A stretch of 16,858 nt of DNA from Pusillimonas sp. UBA6240 (GTDB taxonomy: Bacteria; Pseudomonadota; Gammaproteobacteria; Burkholderiales; Burkholderiaceae_B). Where the stretch lies: contig DJWC01000164.1 in assembly GCA_002441445.1 (NCBI GenBank), forward strand, positions 3,047 through 19,904. Reading direction: 5' to 3'. A program made the position numbers and the translations under genes. Of the stretch, positions 13,137 through 16,858 are shown in pieces (within the stretch, counting starts at the first letter, position 1; each line of letters begins with the position of its first letter). The notes beneath the pieces were generated by a model that saw only the letters and a list, made by a program, of their open reading frames with translations, searched no databases and had not been told where the DNA came from.

Positions 13137-14042
13137 TCAGAGCCGCTGGCACAGATCGATGAAGGCTTCGCGCAGCCAGCGGTGGGCGATGTCGTCGTCG
13201 GCGGACTGGTGCCAGATCAGGTAAACAGGAAAATCCGGCGTGCGCACGGGCGGCTGGCAGGGCTGCAGGCCGAAGTGGTCCGCATACAGCACCGCCATGC
13301 GCTTGGGCATGGTGCCCAGCAGATTGGTGTTGCGCACGATGACGGGCATGGACTGGAAGTGCGGCACTTGCACGGCGATATCGCGCTGCAAGCCGCGCTT
13401 GGCCAAAGCCAGATCTATCATGGGCATGCTTTTCGTGCGCGGTATCAGGGCCACGTGCCTGACCTTCAAAAAAGTTTCCAGGGGCAGCCGTTCCGAGATA
13501 TCGGGGTGGTCCTGACGGGCCAGCGTCAGCAAGGAATCCGTCATCACGCAATGGTGGCGGAAGTCATCCGTGCCCGGCACGAAATACCCCAGCGCCAAAT
13601 CCACGGTTCCGCGCCGCAGCGCCTCCTTGGCCTGGATGCCGGGTTCGGGGCGTATCACAATGCGTATGCCGGGCGCGACCTCGTTCAGCCATTTCAGGAA
13701 GCGCGGCAGGATCACGTTCTCGCCGTAATCCTCCACGGCGAATTCAAAGCTGCGCCGCGATCGGCTGAAATCGAAGCCGCTGCGCACGCTCAGTCCTTCC
13801 CGCAGCAGGTCCAGCGCGCGCTGTATGGGTTCGGCGATCGTCTTGGCGCGCGGCGTGGGCGCCATGCCCTCGGCGGTGCGTTCGAACAGCGGGTCGCCCA
13901 TTCTTTCCCGCAGCCTGGCCAGCGCATTGCTGACCGCGGGCTGGCTGAGATTTAGCCGGCTGGCCGCGCGGGAAATACTGCGCTCTATGTAGATGGCATC
14001 GAAGACGCGCAACAGGTTCAGGTCGAAAGATTGCAGATTCAT
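13137..14042 (-). CDS. LysR-family transcriptional regulator
   Basis: A 301-aa LysR protein. The N-terminal helix-turn-helix spans about residues 5-65, with RSISRAASRLNLSQPAVSNA (21-40) as the core. A substrate-binding domain follows from about residue 90. MNLQSFDLNLLRVFDAIY at the start and FERTAEGMAPTP after the HTH resemble the NodD/PcaQ/NahR-like branch. The start at 14042 is preferred over 14066 because ggaggggg lies just upstream and the N-terminus then matches the family. It is divergent from the enoyl-CoA hydratase operon across 222 bp, the classic LysR arrangement, so it probably controls that operon in response to a pathway intermediate. It lies upstream of the transporter genes on the same strand, so read-through into them is possible. 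Confidence 0.9.
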   Translation of the reverse strand: MNLQSFDLNLLRVFDAIYIERSISRAASRLNLSQPAVSNALARLRERMGDPLFERTAEGMAPTPRAKTIAEPIQRALDLLREGLSVRSGFDFSRSRRSFEFAVEDYGENVILPRFLKWLNEVAPGIRIVIRPEPGIQAKEALRRGTVDLALGYFVPGTDDFRHHCVMTDSLLTLARQDHPDISERLPLETFLKVRHVALIPRTKSMPMIDLALAKRGLQRDIAVQVPHFQSMPVIVRNTNLLGTMPKRMAVLYADHFGLQPCQPPVRTPDFPVYLIWHQSADDDIAHRWLREAFIDLCQRL

Positions 14043-14264
14043 GCGTCCCCCTCCGGAATACTGCATTCATATCATAAATATCCTTCATCACGAAAATAAA
14101 CTTCAAAAATACATGGCGCTTATCTACCATGGTTGCATTCATCTCTCTTCAACGCCGACGCGGCATCGCCGCAAACGAACGCCGCGCTCGGCTTGCAGAC
14201 CAGCCTCTGGGGGCGTGGACACCATCGCCTTCAGTTTGTTTCTTGAGAGAAAGAGGGGGCATCC
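14043..14264. promoter_or_regulatory. Divergent LysR / enoyl-CoA hydratase control region
   Basis: The part next to the LysR gene (about 14065-14125) is AT-rich and is the likely site of both promoters and the LysR binding site. On the - strand tatgat follows a weak ttattt at 17-bp spacing. A small dyad atat-n5-atat is visible near 14070-14085 but is too short to call a LysR box firmly. On the + side aaagaggggg (14250-14259) is the ribosome site of the hydratase gene. The 13-mer seen upstream of the two sulfonate-type operons was not found here. Confidence 0.4.
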
Positions 14265-15047
14265 ATGCCAGGGAACGGAGACATCCTGCTTTGCGAGGTG
14301 GCGGACACGGGAGTGGCGGTCGTGCACCTGAACCGCCCCGAGGCGCGCAACGCATTGAACATGCCTTTGCGCACCGCATTGGCGGACACCTTCCGCAAGC
14401 TTCAGGACGACCCGGCGGTGCGCTGCGTAGTGATCGCGGGCAAGGGGCCCTGCTTCGCCGCGGGGGCCGACCTGCGCGAAGCGGCGGATCTGGGCCCGCG
14501 CGACATCTGGGCCATGGAAGTCTTGCGCCACTGGCGCGCCCTGGCTGAATTCACCAAGCCGCTGATCGCCGCGGTGCATGGCGCGGCCCTGGGCGGCGGC
14601 TGCGAATTGGCCATGCATGCGGACATCATCATCGTCGAGGAAAGCGCCAGGCTGGGGCAGCCCGAAGTGGCGGTGGGCATCATGCCGGGCGGGGGCGCCA
14701 CCCAAAGGCTGATGCGGGCGATAGGCAAATTCCGCGCCATGCCCATGATGCTGACCGGCGAAGCGATCACCGGCAGGCGGGCCTACGAGATGGGGCTGGC
14801 CAGCGAACTGGCGCCCGATGGGCAGGCCTTGCAGCGCGCCATAGAGATGGCCGGGCAAATCGCCCGCCGCCCGCCCATCGCGGTGCGCCTGACCAAAGAG
14901 GTCGCGCTGGCGGGCGCCGATGCGCCCCTGGCCACCGGGCTGATGCTGGAGCGCCGCGCTTTCGAACTGCTGTTCGACACCCAGGACCAGAAGGAAGGCA
15001 TGCACGCCTTTTTGGAACGCCGCACACCCACTTTCAAAGGACTATGA
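14265..15047 (+). CDS. Enoyl-CoA hydratase/isomerase (crotonase family)
   Basis: A 260-aa crotonase. FAAGADLRE (64-72) and GAALGGGCELAMHAD (106-120) supply the oxyanion hole. Glu114 and Glu134 (GQPEVAVGIMPGGG) are the two acid/base residues of true hydratases, so it most likely hydrates 2-enoyl-CoA to 3-hydroxyacyl-CoA. The length and the C-terminal FLERRTPTFKGL are typical of PaaF-like members. The ATG has aaagaggggg just upstream. Its stop overlaps the start of the next gene (ATGA), indicating tight coupling to the 3-hydroxyacyl-CoA dehydrogenase. It opens a hydratase-dehydrogenase-thiolase operon divergent from a LysR gene. The order suggests late steps of an aromatic-CoA or dicarboxylyl-CoA pathway such as phenylacetate or adipate; the substrate is not determined by sequence. 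Confidence 0.92.
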   Translation: MPGNGDILLCEVADTGVAVVHLNRPEARNALNMPLRTALADTFRKLQDDPAVRCVVIAGKGPCFAAGADLREAADLGPRDIWAMEVLRHWRALAEFTKPLIAAVHGAALGGGCELAMHADIIIVEESARLGQPEVAVGIMPGGGATQRLMRAIGKFRAMPMMLTGEAITGRRAYEMGLASELAPDGQALQRAIEMAGQIARRPPIAVRLTKEVALAGADAPLATGLMLERRAFELLFDTQDQKEGMHAFLERRTPTFKGL

Positions 15048-16567
15048 ACATGCAGGGCGACATCCATCGTATCGGCGTGGTCGGATCGGGCGCCATGGGG
15101 CGCGGCATCGCCCAGGCGGCCGCTTTGTCGGGCGCGCAAGTGCTGCTCGTGGATGCGGACGAGGGCATCGCCCGGAGCGCACGCGACGCCATAGCCCAAG
15201 CGCTGGAAACCGAAGTGGCCAAAGGGCGCCTGCCCAAGGCAGACGCCGAAGGCGCATTGGCGCGGCTGGGCGTCGCCGGCAGTCTTGCGGAGCTCAAGGA
15301 TGCCGGCCTGGTCATCGAAGCCATTACCGAAGACCTGGACGCCAAGCGGCGCCTGTTCGCCGAGCTGGAAAACGTGGTCGGCGCGGACTGCATCCTGGCA
15401 TCGAACACATCGTCGCTGTCCATCACCACCCTGGCGGCCGCCTGCAAGCACCCCGGCCGCATGGCCGGCATGCATTTCTTCAACCCCGTGTCGCGTATGC
15501 GGCTGGTCGAAGTCATACAGGCGCAGCGCACGGACCCCGCCGTCATGGACGCGCTGGAGGCGGTCGGCAAGAAAATGGGCAAGGAGGTCGTCCGCGTGCA
15601 GGATACGCCGGGCTTCCTGGTGAACCAGGTGGGGCGCGGCTATACCCTGGAAGCCGTCAACATCGTCGGCGAAGGCGTCGCCACCTTCGAGCAGGTCGAC
15701 CGGGTGATGCGCGAAGCGGCAGGCTTTCGCATGGGGCCTTTTGAACTGCTGGACCTGGTGGGCCTGGACATCAACCATCACGCCACGGAAATGATTTACG
15801 CCCAGTTCTATCACGAGCCGCGCTACCGGCCGTCGCCGCTCATGGACATGCGCGTGGCCGCCGGCGTCCTGGGCCGCAAGACCAAGGAAGGCTATTACCG
15901 TTATCCGATCGAAGCCGTGGCGGACGATGCCGGCGCGCAGGCCGCGGCGCCGGCGGTTCCGGACTGCCCGGTGTGGGTCAGCGCCGCGCTGCCCGATGCG
16001 AGGGCGAGCGTGCGCGAACTATTGAGCGATATGGGCGCCAGGCTGGAATCCGGCGAGCGTCCGGGGCCGGACGCCCTGTGCGTGGTAACGCCCATAGGGC
16101 GGGACGCCTCGCATGCCGCGGCCGCCGAAAACCTGGACCCGACGCGCACGGTCGCGGTCGACGCCCTGTTCGGGCTGAAAACACACCGCACCATCATGGC
16201 CACGTGCGTAACCAGCCAGCCATGGCGCCAGGCCGCCGCTGCGCTTTTCGGCGCCGACGGCGTGCCGGTCACGCTGGTGCGCGACAGCGCGGGCTTCATT
16301 GCGCAGCGCATCGTCGCCATGATCATCAATATAGGCGGCGGGCTGGCGCAGTCGCGCACGGCGACGGCGGCTGGCATAGACCGCGCCGTCACGCTGGGGC
16401 TGGCCTACCCGCATGGCCCGCTGTCCTTCGCCAATGCCCTGGGCCCGGACCATGTGCTGCGGCTGCTGAACGGCTTGTACGAAAGCTTCGGCGACCCGCG
16501 CTACCGGCCCGCGCTGTGGCTGCAGCGCCGCGCGGTCCTGAATCTCGATTTCCGCGAGGGCGATTAG
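15044..16567 (+). CDS. paaH: 3-hydroxyacyl-CoA dehydrogenase, two C-domain type (PaaH/PaaC-like)
   Basis: A 507-aa NAD-dependent dehydrogenase, the length typical of PaaH/PaaC. The nucleotide motif GVVGSGAMGRG is at 11-21. The catalytic pair is His144 (GMHFFNPV) and Glu156, 12 residues apart as in the family, with SNTSS (120-124) and Asn194 (DTPGFLVNQV) also conserved. The first C-terminal domain spans about 187-287. A Pro/Ala linker near 300 leads to a second, degenerate Rossmann-like part and a second C-domain from about 412 (DSAGFIAQRIV). The start overlaps the hydratase stop by 4 bp. The product would be a 3-ketoacyl-CoA for the thiolase that begins 109 bp downstream. In phenylacetate degradation this enzyme oxidises 3-hydroxyadipyl-CoA; no other paa gene is visible, so the symbol reflects family resemblance and not a proven pathway. 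Confidence 0.88.
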   Translation: MNMQGDIHRIGVVGSGAMGRGIAQAAALSGAQVLLVDADEGIARSARDAIAQALETEVAKGRLPKADAEGALARLGVAGSLAELKDAGLVIEAITEDLDAKRRLFAELENVVGADCILASNTSSLSITTLAAACKHPGRMAGMHFFNPVSRMRLVEVIQAQRTDPAVMDALEAVGKKMGKEVVRVQDTPGFLVNQVGRGYTLEAVNIVGEGVATFEQVDRVMREAAGFRMGPFELLDLVGLDINHHATEMIYAQFYHEPRYRPSPLMDMRVAAGVLGRKTKEGYYRYPIEAVADDAGAQAAAPAVPDCPVWVSAALPDARASVRELLSDMGARLESGERPGPDALCVVTPIGRDASHAAAAENLDPTRTVAVDALFGLKTHRTIMATCVTSQPWRQAAAALFGADGVPVTLVRDSAGFIAQRIVAMIINIGGGLAQSRTATAAGIDRAVTLGLAYPHGPLSFANALGPDHVLRLLNGLYESFGDPRYRPALWLQRRAVLNLDFREGD

Positions 16568-16676
16568 CGCCTGTCGCTTTTGACTTTCAGCGTTGGCAGG
16601 CCCTGGACGGCCTCGCAGCGATACAACCATGCCGGCGTCCATCATTGGCGCGCGGCGCAAGCAGGAGACGGCACAC

Positions 16677-16858
16677 ATGCTGGACGCATATATCTACGGC
16701 GGGCTGCGCTCGCCATTCGGCAAGCAGGCGGGGGCCTTGTCGGCCATACGCCCGGACGACTTGCTGGCGCAGGTGATCAAGAAACTGCTGGACAAGACCG
16801 GGGTGGATCCAGCGCTGCTGGATGATCATATCGTCGGCTGCGCCAACCAGGCGGGCGA
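16677..16858 (+). CDS. Thiolase, 5' part only (beta-ketoadipyl-CoA thiolase-like)
   Basis: Sixty codons are visible before the window ends. The N-terminus starts MLDAYIYGGLRSPFGK and continues with IRPDDLLAQVIKKLL, DPALLDDHIVGC and ANQAGE. This is the opening of thiolases; MxDAYIYDGLRTPFGR-type starts and the NQAGE element are typical of PcaF/PaaJ beta-ketoadipyl-CoA thiolases. The start is supported by aggag (16663-16667), 9 bp upstream; an in-frame ATG at 16629 has no ribosome site. The catalytic cysteine lies beyond the window. With the two preceding genes it would complete hydratase, dehydrogenase and thiolase. It is clearly different from the thiolase at 1744, so the locus has two such sets. 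Confidence 0.85.
   Translation, partial: MLDAYIYGGLRSPFGKQAGALSAIRPDDLLAQVIKKLLDKTGVDPALLDDHIVGCANQAG

Noticed and set aside
13182..13955. 257-codon + strand frame opposite the LysR gene
   Set aside because: The LysR helix-turn-helix is on the - strand with a good ribosome site; the opposite translation has no motif.
14265..16858. Assignment of the right-hand operon to a complete phenylacetate (paa) cluster
   Set aside because: Only hydratase, dehydrogenase and part of a thiolase are present; no epoxidase, ligase or ring-opening gene is in the window, so the pathway cannot be named.

Overview
The window is GC-rich DNA (roughly 60-65% G+C by eye) with bacterial gene density, short intergenic gaps and Shine-Dalgarno sites. 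Its gene content (IclR and LysR regulators, a NrtT/TauA-type ABC transporter, and CoA-linked beta-oxidation genes) resembles soil or host-associated Betaproteobacteria of the Alcaligenaceae/Burkholderiales type. That assignment is an impression from protein style; no rRNA or marker gene is present. No tRNA, rRNA, CRISPR array, insertion sequence or phage gene was seen.

Layout. (1) 1-3012, + strand: the 3' part of a fused 3-hydroxyacyl-CoA dehydrogenase/enoyl-CoA hydratase, then an acyl-CoA thiolase. This is a FadN-FadA-like beta-oxidation pair. (2) 3055-3858, - strand: an IclR-family regulator, divergent from the next block across a 415-bp AT-rich control region. That region holds a strong 13-bp-arm inverted repeat over the predicted promoters. 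(3) 4274-8435, + strand: four oxidoreductases, in order a 3-sulfolactaldehyde-reductase-like protein (YihU signature), a histidinol-dehydrogenase homologue of the HpsN type, an SDR, and a zinc-dependent medium-chain dehydrogenase. (4) 12781-8492, - strand and convergent with block 3: two permeases, an ATPase and a periplasmic binding protein of the sulfonate/taurine/nitrate ABC family, followed by an RraA/HMG-aldolase-fold protein. (5) 14042-13137, - strand: a LysR regulator, divergent from (6) 14265-16858, + strand: enoyl-CoA hydratase, 507-aa 3-hydroxyacyl-CoA dehydrogenase (PaaH-like), and the first 60 codons of another thiolase.

Main interpretation (inference). Blocks 2-4 look like a catabolic module for a C3 sulfonate, most likely 2,3-dihydroxypropane-1-sulfonate (DHPS) or 3-sulfolactaldehyde, both products of sulfoquinovose breakdown. 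A HisD-like dehydrogenase, an SDR and a Zn-dehydrogenase together match the HpsN/HpsO/HpsP set. The first enzyme carries the G-R-T and N-N-Y-M-S residues of sulfolactaldehyde reductase, and the importer belongs to the sulfonate family. No known sulfite-releasing enzyme (SuyAB, Xsc, CuyA, ComDE) is visible, so desulfonation is either encoded elsewhere or done by something unrecognised. The RraA-like protein co-oriented with the transporter is the one unexplained candidate.

Regulation (inference). The inverted repeat upstream of the enzyme operon and a pair of related 13-mers over the predicted transporter promoter share sequence and the same 22-bp spacing. This suggests one regulator, most simply the IclR protein, controls both halves of the module.
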